Assembly: GCF_900188095.1 (NCBI RefSeq)
Contig: NZ_FZOT01000013.1
Span: 1-64,000, forward strand
DNA length: 64,000 nt
Reading direction: 5' to 3'
DNA from: Noviherbaspirillum humi
GTDB taxonomy: Bacteria; Pseudomonadota; Gammaproteobacteria; Burkholderiales; Burkholderiaceae_D
A model generated the notes under the pieces. The model ran no database searches, was not told where the DNA came from, and saw only the letters and a program-made list of their open reading frames with translations. The translations under genes and the position numbers were made by a program. This document shows positions 28,551-38,300 of this stretch, piece after piece (position 1 is the first letter of the stretch; each line of letters starts with the position of its first letter).

Positions 28551-29831
28551 CTATTCGCGGCGCCGCGCCGGGCCTTGCGCGCGTTCCGGCGCGGCTTCCA
28601 TGGGAATGCCTTCATGCGGCAGGGATCGCGTCAGCAGCACCATGATGGCGGCAATGAAGCCGCCCAGCAGCAGGATCAGCCAGCGCACCGGCACGTCGAG
28701 CCAGACCAGCGCCGCGTAGCCGGCCAGCATGCCGAGCACCGCCAGGTTCTCCAGGAAATTCTGCACCGCGATCGACTGGCCGGTATGCATCATCCGCTGC
28801 GCCCGGTGCTGCAGCACGGCGTTCATCGGGATCAGGAAGTAACCCGACACGAAGCCGATCAGCAGCAGCAGCGCGAGGGCGGCGCGGACATCGCTCACCC
28901 AGATCATCAGCACCAGCAGCAGTCCCATCAGAATGCCGAGCGGCAGCACCCGGAAGGCCTTTTTCAGCGGCACGAAGCGCCCGGCGGCGAAGGCGCCGGC
29001 AGCCACGCCGACTGCCACGGCGCCCTGCAGCATGGCCGCCTGGCCGAGCGAGTAGCCGAGCGCCACGGCGGCCCATTTCAGCACGATGAACTGCAGCACC
29101 GTGCCGGCGCCCCAGAACAACGCCGTCACCGCGAGCGATATCCGGCTCAAGGGATCGGACCACAGCGCCCGCGCCGAACGGGCGAAGGCGGCGGTCAGGC
29201 GGCCCGGGCCGGCGCGCTGCCTGGGCGCTGCCCGAACCGGCCGCGGGATGAACAGGCTCAGCACGGTGGCGGCGAGATACAGCAGGGCCATGGCGGCGAT
29301 GCTGAAATGGGCGGGACGCTGCGCCAGCTGCTTGCCCTCTTCGTCGATGAAGGCTGCCGCCGCCAGCAGCACGTCGGGCCGCAGCAGCAGGCCGCCGACG
29401 ATGCTGCCGAGGATGATGGCGATGATGGTGGTGCCCTCCAGCCAGCCGTTGGCGGCCACCAGCTGGCGCGCCGGCAGCAGCTCGCCGAGGATGCCGAACT
29501 TCGCCGGCGAGTAGAGCGCCGCGCCGAGGCCGACCAGCGCATAGGCGGCAAGGGGATGCATGCCCAGCAGCATCAGGGCGCAGCCGGCCGCCTTGATGGC
29601 ATTGGCCAGCACCATGACCCAGGACTTCGGCAGCGCATCGGCGCAGGCGCCGGCGGCGACGGCCAGCAGCACATAAGCGCCGTTGAACAGCAGCTTCAAC
29701 GCCGGCGTCATCCAGGGCGCGGCCTGGATGTCCAGCAGCAGGGCGATGGCGGCGATCAGCAGCGCGCTGTCGGCGAGCGAACTGAGGAACTGGGCCGGCA
29801 GCAGCAGGCGCAGGCTGCGATTGATCATCAT
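28551..29831 (-). CDS. lplT: Lysophospholipid transporter LplT (MFS)
   Basis: A 426-aa inner-membrane flippase of the major facilitator superfamily, with about 12 hydrophobic segments, that would import lysophospholipids for reacylation. It aligns by eye with E. coli LplT: AQFLSSLADSALL near the start, NGAYVLLAVAAGACAD, and GAALYSPAKFGILGELLPA. The partner acyltransferase gene aas, adjacent in E. coli, is not present here. It is convergent with the giant-protein block (52-base gap). The C-terminal tail is short and Arg-rich. Confidence 0.92.
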   Translation of the reverse strand: MMINRSLRLLLPAQFLSSLADSALLIAAIALLLDIQAAPWMTPALKLLFNGAYVLLAVAAGACADALPKSWVMVLANAIKAAGCALMLLGMHPLAAYALVGLGAALYSPAKFGILGELLPARQLVAANGWLEGTTIIAIILGSIVGGLLLRPDVLLAAAAFIDEEGKQLAQRPAHFSIAAMALLYLAATVLSLFIPRPVRAAPRQRAGPGRLTAAFARSARALWSDPLSRISLAVTALFWGAGTVLQFIVLKWAAVALGYSLGQAAMLQGAVAVGVAAGAFAAGRFVPLKKAFRVLPLGILMGLLLVLMIWVSDVRAALALLLLIGFVSGYFLIPMNAVLQHRAQRMMHTGQSIAVQNFLENLAVLGMLAGYAALVWLDVPVRWLILLLGGFIAAIMVLLTRSLPHEGIPMEAAPERAQGPARRRE

Positions 29832-30087
29832 GGCATGCAGAAAAGCATCAGTGAATGAAGGCGGAATCAGGAATCAGAACGAGAAATGCTGGCGGAGTTT
29901 CGCATTCATGCTTTCACGCATGGTTTTCCCTTCTCCACGGCATTCCCTGACGGGAACCCTGATCCCTGGCACCTGCCTAACCCTTAGGCAATCCAACGGG
30001 AGGCCCCATGGCCTTGATACGAAAATCGGCCGGCGCGAGCATGCCGGCCTTGCCGGTCCACCCGACCACAACGATCAGGGAGCCGGC

Positions 30088-31257
30088 ATGCGGCGGCTGA
30101 AGGTCGAGTTGTCGCTGACCAGCATGGTGGCCATGGTGCTGGTGCTCGCCGCCGTCTGGCTGATGATCAAGCTGCTGCCGGCCTTGCTGCTGCTGGTGGC
30201 GGCGCTGTTTCTGGCCGGCGCCCTCAGTCCCGTGGTCGAGTGGCTGGAGGGGCGCGGCCTGCGGCGCCATGTCGCCATCGGCCTGGTTTTCGGCGGCCTG
30301 CTGCTGGTGGCCGCGGCCGGCTTGGCCACCACGCTTCCCGAATTCTTCGATCAGGCGCGCGGCCTGATCGACCAGGAGCCGGCGATACGCAAGAAGCTGA
30401 TCGATTTCCTGTCCGCCTATCCGATGACCGCATCGCTGGCCGATGAATTGCACAATCTGCGCTACGAGGAGCTGCTGCGCGGTTCGGGCAAAAACCTGTT
30501 CGCCTTGTCGCTGCGCATCGTCGAGATCTCGGTCTACGCCATTGCCGCGATCTTTCTTGCCCTATACGTGATGCTGGACCGCGACCGCCTGCGCGGCGCG
30601 CTGTTCGCCATCGTTCCGCGCGAACGCCATGTGCGGCTCGCCCACATCCTGCTGAAGCTGCAGACCATCGTCGGCGGTTACATCCGCGGCCAGATCGCCA
30701 CCTGCATCCTGATGGGCGTGTTCATGTTCGTCCTGCTGCGCCTGTGCGGCGTGCCGAACGCGCTGGCGTTGTCGGTGTTCGGCGCGCTCGCCGACCTGCT
30801 GCCGCTGGTCGGCATCTTCCTCACCATGGGACCGGCGGTTCTGGCGGCGCTGGCGGTGAGCACCACCATCGGCATTGTGGTGTTCGTGCTGATGCTGATC
30901 TACGAAGAGGTGGAAAGCCGCGTGCTGATTCCCCTCGTCTACGGCCGCGCGCTGCGGCTGCCGTCGTCGGTGGTGCTGTTCGCGCTGTTCGCCGGCGCCA
31001 CCCTGTACGGCGTGGTCGGCGCGCTGCTGGCACTGCCGGTGGCGGCGACGGTGCTGATGCTGGTCGATGAGCTGCAGGTGGAGCTTCCCGGCGAGGCCAA
31101 GGCGCCGGAAGACTTGCGCGCCGAGCGCGAAACCGAGCAGGCCGAGCGCGAGTATCAGCGCCGCACCACCAGCATGCCGGCAAAGCAGGCGGCCGGCGTG
31201 GCGGTGCGGATATCGGAGCAGCGCGAAGAAAGTTCACCGCCCGCCGGCGAGAAATGA
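30088..31257 (+). CDS. AI-2E family (PerM-like) membrane permease
   Basis: A 389-aa integral membrane protein. ATG at 30088 has AGGGAG upstream; the open frame extends further 5' but is not family-like. It has two N-terminal hydrophobic spans (residues about 12-60), a periplasmic helical insert (FFDQARGLIDQEPAIRK), and a block of later spans with the family signature LPLVGIFLTMGPAV and YEEVESRVLIPLVYGRALRLP. The superfamily exports small solutes or sodium; the substrate here is unknown. A charged cytosolic tail (about 40 residues) follows the last span. Divergent from lplT. Confidence 0.9.
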   Translation: MRRLKVELSLTSMVAMVLVLAAVWLMIKLLPALLLLVAALFLAGALSPVVEWLEGRGLRRHVAIGLVFGGLLLVAAAGLATTLPEFFDQARGLIDQEPAIRKKLIDFLSAYPMTASLADELHNLRYEELLRGSGKNLFALSLRIVEISVYAIAAIFLALYVMLDRDRLRGALFAIVPRERHVRLAHILLKLQTIVGGYIRGQIATCILMGVFMFVLLRLCGVPNALALSVFGALADLLPLVGIFLTMGPAVLAALAVSTTIGIVVFVLMLIYEEVESRVLIPLVYGRALRLPSSVVLFALFAGATLYGVVGALLALPVAATVLMLVDELQVELPGEAKAPEDLRAERETEQAEREYQRRTTSMPAKQAAGVAVRISEQREESSPPAGEK

Positions 31258-31418
31258 AGCCGGCATTTTCCGGCGGGCCAGACGGTTGAGTGCGAACAAA
31301 GAAGAGAACTTCGCCGGAACGCCGCGACCCAATGAACGAGCCGGACGCAAAAAATAACAGCGCCGGCGGCCTGGCATCGGCTCGATGCATTTGCCAATCG
31401 GCTTTCAGGGAGAGCACC

Positions 31419-32564
31419 ATGCAGATTCACCGTTTCGCTCCTGGCGGCGCCTTGCCGTCGGCGCGCGATCGCGTCGGGCAAACCGACACCGCCGAAGGCG
31501 ATCTGACCTTCACCTGTTACGAGAACCAGGTGCCGCCGTGGATGGAGCCCGACCTGATCCGCCTGTACGGCAGCCTCTACGCTTCCCACGCCAACTTCAG
31601 CGCCTACAATGCCCCGGACAGCGCCAGCCTGTTCGTGGCCCGCCGCGCCGGCTTGGTGGTCAGCGCCCTCATGTACCGGCGCCAGGGGCGGCGCATCCAG
31701 GTCCTCAATGAAGTGACCCACATCGGCCGCCAGGAAATGGCGCTGTTCGCCCGCCACATGTTCGCCCGCCATCCCGAGGCGAGGCAGATCGGTTTTCGCG
31801 CCATTTCCACCGATCCCGAGGGTCCGGATCTTCCGCAGCTGCGCCTGTTCTACACCGAGAACATCGTGATCTCCCTGCCCGATACGAAGGAGGCCTACAT
31901 CGGCAGCCTGGGCAAGTCCACCCGCAAGAACATCAAGCACCACATCAGCCGCGCCAAGCGCGCCTTTCCTTCCTTCGAGCACGTCGTGGTGGAAGGCGCG
32001 CAGGCCGATGAAGCCGATGTGCGCGCCATCATCGACTACAACCACCAGCGCATGGCCGGCAAGAACAAGGTGTCTTCCCTCGACGAGGAGGAAGCCGCAC
32101 GCCTGCTCCAGCTGGTGCGGGCGTGCGGCCTGGTCAGCCTGATCCGCATCGAGGGCGCAGTGCGTGCCGGCGCCATCTACTTCCGCATCGGCGACAGATT
32201 CTTTTCGGTGGTGAACGCCCACGACCCGGCCTACGACAACTACCGGCTGGGAATGAGCTGCTGCTACCTCACCGTGCTGGACGCCATCCATCGCGGCGCT
32301 ACCGAGTTCCATCTGCTGTGGGGCCGCTACGAGTACAAATATGCACTCCTCGGCGTGCAGCGCGACCTGGAGCAGGTGGTGCTGTACCGTTCCAGTCTGG
32401 CCATGATTGCCGAACTGCCATCGGCCTTCGCGCTTGCGTGGAGCAGCTACGGCAAACGCTTTCGCTTCTGGTTCATCGAGCAGAAGAAGCACGACACGGC
32501 GCTAGGCCGTCTGCTGCGCGGCGCTCGGCGCCAGCCGGCTGCCAAATCAGCCCGGGCTGCCTAG
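31419..32564 (+). CDS. GNAT/FemAB-like acyltransferase
   Basis: A 381-aa soluble protein with two GNAT-like halves, resembling the Acetyltransf_6/BioF2-like group. It has GSLGKSTRKNIKHHISRAKRAF in mid-protein (the basic helix seen in FemAB-like enzymes), IEGAVRAGAIYFRIGDRFF, YDNYRLGMSCCYLTVLDAI and LLWGRYEYKYALLG near the end. The start at 31419 (GGGAG upstream) is preferred over upstream ATGs in the same frame. It lies 161 bases after the permease gene and ends at a hairpin terminator. Substrate unknown; a role in cell-envelope acylation is possible. Confidence 0.75.
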   Translation: MQIHRFAPGGALPSARDRVGQTDTAEGDLTFTCYENQVPPWMEPDLIRLYGSLYASHANFSAYNAPDSASLFVARRAGLVVSALMYRRQGRRIQVLNEVTHIGRQEMALFARHMFARHPEARQIGFRAISTDPEGPDLPQLRLFYTENIVISLPDTKEAYIGSLGKSTRKNIKHHISRAKRAFPSFEHVVVEGAQADEADVRAIIDYNHQRMAGKNKVSSLDEEEAARLLQLVRACGLVSLIRIEGAVRAGAIYFRIGDRFFSVVNAHDPAYDNYRLGMSCCYLTVLDAIHRGATEFHLLWGRYEYKYALLGVQRDLEQVVLYRSSLAMIAELPSAFALAWSSYGKRFRFWFIEQKKHDTALGRLLRGARRQPAAKSARAA

Positions 32565-32594
32565 CTTTCCTGACAATCGTCCCTGACAAATGTT

Positions 32595-32628
32595 GGCCGC
32601 CGGCATCCGTGCCGCCGGCCTTCTTTTC
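32595..32628 (+). terminator. Rho-independent terminator after the acyltransferase gene
   Basis: GGCCG-C-CGGCA pairs with TGCCG-C-CGGCC (32595-32620) around a TCCG loop, with one central C-C mismatch, followed by TTCTTTT. It ends the 30088-32564 transcript before the metal efflux operon. Confidence 0.65.
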
Positions 32629-32747
32629 GTCGTCGTGCCGCAAACGCATCCGAAACGCCGCGTGGCATTGCCGTGCCGTTATCGTTTTTTCGGGTGTTTG
32701 GCAAACTCCTTGCCCAACGCTCCCGACATCCCCAAAATACGGTACCA

Positions 32748-32791
32748 GTCAGCATATTGTCAGCTTAGGTTCAGGAAACTGACAGCATTTC
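32748..32791 (+). promoter_or_regulatory. Four 11-bp-spaced half-sites upstream of the czcCBA-like operon
   Basis: GTCAGC at 32748, GTCAGC at 32759, TTCAGG at 32770 and GACAGC at 32781 begin at exact 11-base steps, so they face one side of the helix. OmpR/PhoB-family regulators bind such head-to-tail repeats. The operon downstream encodes one (38469-39137), which makes autoregulation the simplest reading. The site lies about 85-125 bases before the first gene. No -35/-10 pair is clear; TATCCT at 32796 is a possible -10. Confidence 0.55.
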
Positions 32792-32872
32792 CTCCTATCC
32801 TCATCCCTCCGCATTCTGGTGCCTTTCCGCGCCCGCGTGACGCTTGAATCCATCCCAGTGCAAGGGTACAAA

Positions 32873-34174
32873 GTGAAGTTCATGTCGAAGAGTAGTAAAG
32901 CCTTGACAGCCGCGGCGCTGGCCGTCGCCTGGCTGACCGCCGGCCCGGTACTGGCCCAGTCTGCGCCACCCGCCCCGGCGCTGTCGGGACTGAGCCTGCA
33001 GCAAGCCCTGGCCCTGGCACAGGAGCGCAATCCCGACCTGCGCCTGAGCGCGATCGCGGTGCGCAACGCGGAGGCGGCGGTGCTGTCGGCCAGCGCCGCG
33101 CCCAATCCCACGCTTTCCATCCAGAGCAGCAGCATCAACCCGCGCACCGGCGTCGGTTCCGGCGGTCTGCGCGACAAGAACATCGATACCACCGTCCGTC
33201 TCGACCAGCTGATCGAACGCGGCGGCAAGCGCGAACTGCGCACCGAGAATGCCCGCCGCCTGGTGGAAGCTTCCCGCCTGGATGTCAACGACACCCGCCG
33301 TCAGCTGACGCTGGCTACCAGCGAGGCTTACTACGATCTGCTGGCGGCCCAGGAGCGGCTGGCCGTCACCCAGGAAACCACCCAGCTCTTCGACAGCACC
33401 CTGGAAGCGGCGCAGCGCCGCCGCAAGGCGGGCGACATCGCCGGCGCCGACGTCGAGCGGCTGCAGGTGGATGTCCTGCGCGCCCGCAACGACGCACGGC
33501 TGGCCCAGGCCGATCTGGCGCGCGCCCAGCTGGCGCTGGCGCAGCTGCTCAATGTATGCTGCGACACCGCCGGCATCCGCGCCACCGATCCCTGGCCCGG
33601 CTTCGAGGCCAGCGACAACGTGGCCGACATCGACCGCCTGATCGAGCAGCGTCCTGACGTGCGCGCCGCCCAGGCCCGGCTGGAAGCGGCGCAGGCGGCG
33701 CGCCAGCTGGCGCTGGCCTCGCGCACCCGCGATGTCTCGGTCGGCGTCCAGTTCGAGCATGCCCCTGGCGACAATGCCAACAATACCTACGGCCTGGCGG
33801 TGCAGATTCCGCTGTTCGTGCGCTACAACTTCGAGGGCGAAATCCGCAGCGCCGAGGCCAACCTCGATACGGCGCGTGAAGTGCTGGACAAGACCCGCAT
33901 CGTGGCGCGCAACGATGCCAGCCGCGCGCTGCAGGACCTGCAGGCTGCCGCCGACCGCGCCCGCCGCTTCGAGCAGGAACTGCTGGTCGCCGCCAAGAAA
34001 TCCGCCGATGCCGCCGAGTTCGGATTCCGCAATGGCGCCAGCGCCGTCATGGATGTCCTCGACGCCCGCCGCACCTACCGCGCCACCCAGCTCGACGCGG
34101 TTACCGCCCGAGCCGACTATGCCAGGGCGCTTTCCGCCTGGCGCACCGCCGTCATGAAGGAAGAAGGAAAATGA
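32873..34174 (+). CDS. TolC-family outer membrane efflux protein (CzcC-like)
   Basis: A 433-aa outer membrane channel of a metal-efflux tripartite pump. The signal peptide ends at GPVLAQ. Two OEP repeats follow (LSLQQALALAQERNPDL and LIEQRPDVRAAQARLEAAQAARQLAL), with long alpha-hairpin segments. GTG at 32873 has AAGGG 6 bases upstream and is preferred; the in-frame ATG at 32882 is the alternative, and no other good start is seen. The stop overlaps the next start (ATGA). First gene of a five-gene operon with adaptor, RND pump, response regulator and sensor kinase. Confidence 0.92.
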   Translation: MKFMSKSSKALTAAALAVAWLTAGPVLAQSAPPAPALSGLSLQQALALAQERNPDLRLSAIAVRNAEAAVLSASAAPNPTLSIQSSSINPRTGVGSGGLRDKNIDTTVRLDQLIERGGKRELRTENARRLVEASRLDVNDTRRQLTLATSEAYYDLLAAQERLAVTQETTQLFDSTLEAAQRRRKAGDIAGADVERLQVDVLRARNDARLAQADLARAQLALAQLLNVCCDTAGIRATDPWPGFEASDNVADIDRLIEQRPDVRAAQARLEAAQAARQLALASRTRDVSVGVQFEHAPGDNANNTYGLAVQIPLFVRYNFEGEIRSAEANLDTAREVLDKTRIVARNDASRALQDLQAAADRARRFEQELLVAAKKSADAAEFGFRNGASAVMDVLDARRTYRATQLDAVTARADYARALSAWRTAVMKEEGK

Positions 34175-35331
34175 GTACCCGCAAGAATGTGATTTCGGCC
34201 GCCATCCTGGCGCTGGTCGTGGCCGGTGGCGTGGTCGGCTACCGCATGCTGGACAACGCCGGGCCGGAAGCCGAGGCGCCGGCCGAACCGGCGAAGAAGG
34301 GCGAACCGGGCGTGATCCGCTACGAGAAGGGCGCGCCGCAACTGGCTTCCCTGCGGGTCGCCCGGGTGGAAGAGATGGCGATGCCGGTGGCCGAGCCGAG
34401 CAATGGCCGCATCACCTATGACGAAAACCTGACCGCCCGCGTCAGCTCGCCCATCGCAGGCCGCGTCACCGCCCTGCGCGCCGAGGTCGGCGATCCGGTG
34501 GCGCGCAATGCGGTGCTGCTGGACATCGATTCGCCAGACTTCGCTTCCGCCGACGCGGACTACCAGAAGGCCCGCGCCGACGAGCAGCGCAAGAAGCTGG
34601 CCTTCGACCGCGCCAAGGGCTTGCTGGAGCATGAAGTCATCGCCCGCAAGGAGTATGAAGTGGCCGCCGCCGACTACCAGCAGGCCGTGGCCGAAAGCCG
34701 CCGCGCCAGCCTGCGGCTGCGTAACCTCAACGTCGCCGGCACCAGCGACAGCGGCCGCTTCCAGCTGCGCGCGCCGATCGCCGGCGTGGTCGCCGACAAG
34801 CAGGTGAATCCGGGCATGGAAGTCCGCCCCGACCTGCAGAATCCGCTGTTCGTCATCACCGACGTCACCAAGCTCTGGGCCATCATCGACCTGCCGGAGC
34901 GCAGCATCGCCAACGTCAGGCCCGGACAGGCGGTCAGCATCGAGACCGATGCCTATCCCAACGAGCGCTTTGGCGGCCGCGTGGAGCGGGTCGGCCTGGC
35001 GCTGGATCCGACCACGCGCCGGGTCCAGGTGCGCTGCATGGTGCTGAACCCGGACAAGCGCCTCAAGCCGGAGATGTTCGCCCGCGTCGCCTTCATCGCC
35101 GACGGCGAGAAGAAGGCCATCCGCGTGCCGAACTCCAGCCTGATCGTGGAAGGCATCTACAACCATGTCTTCGTCGAACGCAAGCCGGGAGAATTCGAAA
35201 AGCGCCGGGTCCGGATCGCGCTGCGCGGCACCGAGGCCAGCTTCATCGATGCCGGCCTCGCCGCCGGCGACCGCATCGTCACCGAAGGCGCGCTGCTGCT
35301 GAATGCCGAGGTGGGCTCCGATGCTAAATAA
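34171..35331 (+). CDS. RND periplasmic adaptor (CzcB-like, HlyD family)
   Basis: A 386-aa membrane fusion protein with an N-terminal anchor/signal (residues about 8-24). The split lipoyl domain is recognisable in ARVSSPIAGRVTALRAEVGD and FQLRAPIAGVVADKQVNPG, flanking an alpha-hairpin rich in Ala/Glu/Lys. Then come the beta-barrel (WAIIDLPERSIANVRPGQ) and the membrane-proximal domain (GLAAGDRIVTEGALLLNAEV). No His-rich metal-binding N-terminus is seen, unlike CzcB proper. It overlaps both neighbours by a few bases, which indicates translational coupling and fixed stoichiometry of the pump. Confidence 0.92.
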   Translation: MSTRKNVISAAILALVVAGGVVGYRMLDNAGPEAEAPAEPAKKGEPGVIRYEKGAPQLASLRVARVEEMAMPVAEPSNGRITYDENLTARVSSPIAGRVTALRAEVGDPVARNAVLLDIDSPDFASADADYQKARADEQRKKLAFDRAKGLLEHEVIARKEYEVAAADYQQAVAESRRASLRLRNLNVAGTSDSGRFQLRAPIAGVVADKQVNPGMEVRPDLQNPLFVITDVTKLWAIIDLPERSIANVRPGQAVSIETDAYPNERFGGRVERVGLALDPTTRRVQVRCMVLNPDKRLKPEMFARVAFIADGEKKAIRVPNSSLIVEGIYNHVFVERKPGEFEKRRVRIALRGTEASFIDAGLAAGDRIVTEGALLLNAEVGSDAK

Positions 35332-38300
35332 GATCGTCGACTTCGTCCTCAAGCAGCGGGTCTTCGTGCTGGTGCTGGTGGCGGCGCTGTGCGCCTTCGG
35401 CTACCGCGCGCTGACCAACCTGCCGATCGAGGCTTTCCCCGACGTGCAGGACGTGCAGGTGCAGATCGTCACCCAGTACCTCGGCCAGGCGCCGGAAGAG
35501 GTGGAGCGCACCGTCACCCTGCCGATCGAGCGCGAGATGAGCGGGGTGCCGCGGCAGACCCAGCTGCGCTCGGTCACCATCACCGGCCTGTCGGTGGTCA
35601 CCCTCACTTTCGAGGATGGCACCGACGACTACTTCGCGCGCCAGCAGGTGCTGGAAAAGCTGCAGAACGTCACCCTGCCGCCCGGCATTCAGCCCAGCCT
35701 GGCGCCTCTGTCGACGGCGGTGGGCGAGGTGTTCCGCTACATCCTGGAAGCGCCTCCCGGCATGTCGCAGAACGAGCTGCGCTCCCTGCAGGACTGGATC
35801 GTGCGGCCCAACCTGCGCATCGTGCCCGGCGTGGCCGACGTGGTCAGCTTCGGCGGCACCGTCAAGGAGTACCAGGTGCGGGTCGACCCGTATGCGCTCA
35901 AGCGCTACGGCGTCACGCTCGACCAGGTGAGCCAGGCGCTGACCGCCAACAGCGCCAACGTCGGCGGCGGCCTGGTGCATCGCGGCGACGAGGCCCTCGT
36001 CATCCGTGGCATCGGCATCTTCAACAGCTTGGAAGAGATCGGCCGCACCGTGGTGCTGGCCAAGGGCGGCAAGACGGTGCTAGTGTCCGACTTGGCCGAG
36101 GTCGAGATCGGCAACCGTCCGCGCTCCGGCATCGTCGCCTATGGCAAGCAGGACAGCGTGGTGCAGGGCATCGTGCAGATGACCAAGGGCGGCAATGCCA
36201 GCAAGGTGGTGGCGGCGGTGAAGGAGCGCGTCGATCTGATCAACGCCAAGCTGCCCCAGGGCGTGAAGATCCGCGCCATCTACGACCGCACCGACCTCGT
36301 CAACCACACCGTGCTGACGGTGGCGGAAAACCTCATCGTCGGCGCCTGCCTGGTGATCGCCATCCTGCTGATCTTCCTGCGCAACTGGCGCGCCGCGCTG
36401 ATCGTGGCCACGGTGATCCCGCTGTCGCTGCTGTTCGCCTTCATCATGCTGGATGCGCGCGGCATCCCGGCCAACCTGATCTCGCTCGGCGCGGTGGACT
36501 TCGGCATCATCATCGACGGCGCGGTGGTGCTGGTGGAAGCGCTGATGGTGCGCCTTGCCGTGCGCCGCTTCGACGAGGCGCATGCCGAGACCGATGCCGG
36601 CTGGCGCATGCGCACGCTGAAGCAGACGGTGGTGGAGATGGGCCATCCCATCCTGTTCGCCAAGGCCATCATCATCCTGGCCTTCATCCCAATCTTCACC
36701 TTCCAGCGGGTGGAGGGCAAGATCTTCTCGCCGGTGGCGCTGACGCTGAGCTTCGCCATGATCGGCGCGGTGATCCTCACCATGACCTTCGTGCCGACGC
36801 TACTGGCGCTGACCATGAGGCGGCATACGCTGGAAGAAAAGCACATCCCCTGGATGCACAACCTGCAGGAGCGCTATCGCCGCTGCCTCGACTGGGCCAA
36901 TCCGCACCGCATGCTGGTGATCGGCGTGTCGGTCGCGGTGCTGGTGTTCTCGCTGCTGCTGGCACCGCGCCTGGGCAGCGAATTCCTTCCCAAGCTGGAC
37001 GAAGGCAACATCTGGCTCACCATCACTTTGCCGACCTCCAGCTCGCTGGAGAACACCAAGAGCGTGGAGCGCCAGGTGCGCAGCATCCTGATGAGCTACC
37101 CGGAGGTCAAGAGCGTGATCTCGCAGGTCGGCCGTCCCGATGACGGCACCGACCCCAAGGGCGTCAACAACATGGAGTTCCTGGCCGACCTCAAGCCGCA
37201 CGGCGAATGGCGCTTCCCCAGCAAGGAGAAGCTGGTGGCCGACATGACGAAGAAGATCACCGTGCTGCCCGGCGTGCCGACCAACTTCTCGCAGGTCATT
37301 CAGGACAACGTCGAGGAAACCATGTCCGGCGTGAAGGGCGAGATCGCGGTCAAGGTATATGGCCCCGACCTGCAGATCCTGACGCAGAAGAGCGAGCAGA
37401 TCGCTTCCATCCTGAGCGGCATCCGCGGCGCCACCGACGTGGCGGCGATCAAGATCGGCGGCCAGACCGAGCTCAACGTCGCCATCGACCGCGAGAAGAT
37501 CGCCCGCCTAGGCGTCAACGTGGCCGACGTCAACAGCGTGATCCAGTCGGCGCTGGCCGGTTCCACCGTCAGCACCTTCTACGAAGGCGACCGCCGCTAC
37601 GACATCACGCTGCGCCTGCAGGAAAAGTATCGCGACTCGATCGACGACATCGCTTCCATCCAGGTCAACCTGCCGAACAATGCCGGCACGGTGGCGCTGG
37701 GCGACATCGCCCGGGTGCAGGTGCGCCAGGGCGCGGCCCGCGTCAGCCGCGAGGCCGGCGGGCGCAACGCCTCGATCAAGGCCAACCTGCTCGGCCGCGA
37801 CCAGGGCAGCTTCGTCGCCGAGGCGCAGCGCAAGGTAAAGGAGCAGGTCAAGCTGCCGCCGGGCTACCAGATCACCTGGGGCGGCCAGTTCGAGAACCAG
37901 CAGCGCGCCGTCAAGCGCCTGAAGGTGATCGTGCCGGTCACCATCCTGCTGATCTTCTCGCTGCTGTTCTGGGCCTTCCGCTCGGTGCGCAAGGCGTCGC
38001 TGGTGCTGCTGATCGTGCCGTTCTCCCTGATCGGCGGCATCGCCGGCCTGGCCGCGGCCGGGCTGCATTTCTCGGTGTCGGCGGCGGTCGGCTTCATCGC
38101 CGTGGCCGGCATCTCGGTGCAGAACGGCGTGATCATGCTGGAGCAGATCATCGAGAACGTGAAGAATGGCGCCGGCTTCGTGCCGGCTTCGATCGAAGGC
38201 GCGGTGTCGCGCCTGCGGCCGATCCTGATGACGGCGCTGATGGCCGGCCTCGGCCTGCTGCCGGCGGCGCTGTCACGCGGCATCGGATCGGAAACGCAGC

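Noticed and set aside
26759-28615. Minus-strand frame of 618 codons under the protease gene
   Set aside because: Arg/His/Gly-rich antisense shadow without motifs, opposite a protein with an intact catalytic triad.
28155-29858. 567-codon plus-strand frame over lplT
   Set aside because: Gln/His/Arg-rich shadow of the LplT gene, whose membrane protein sequence is clear.
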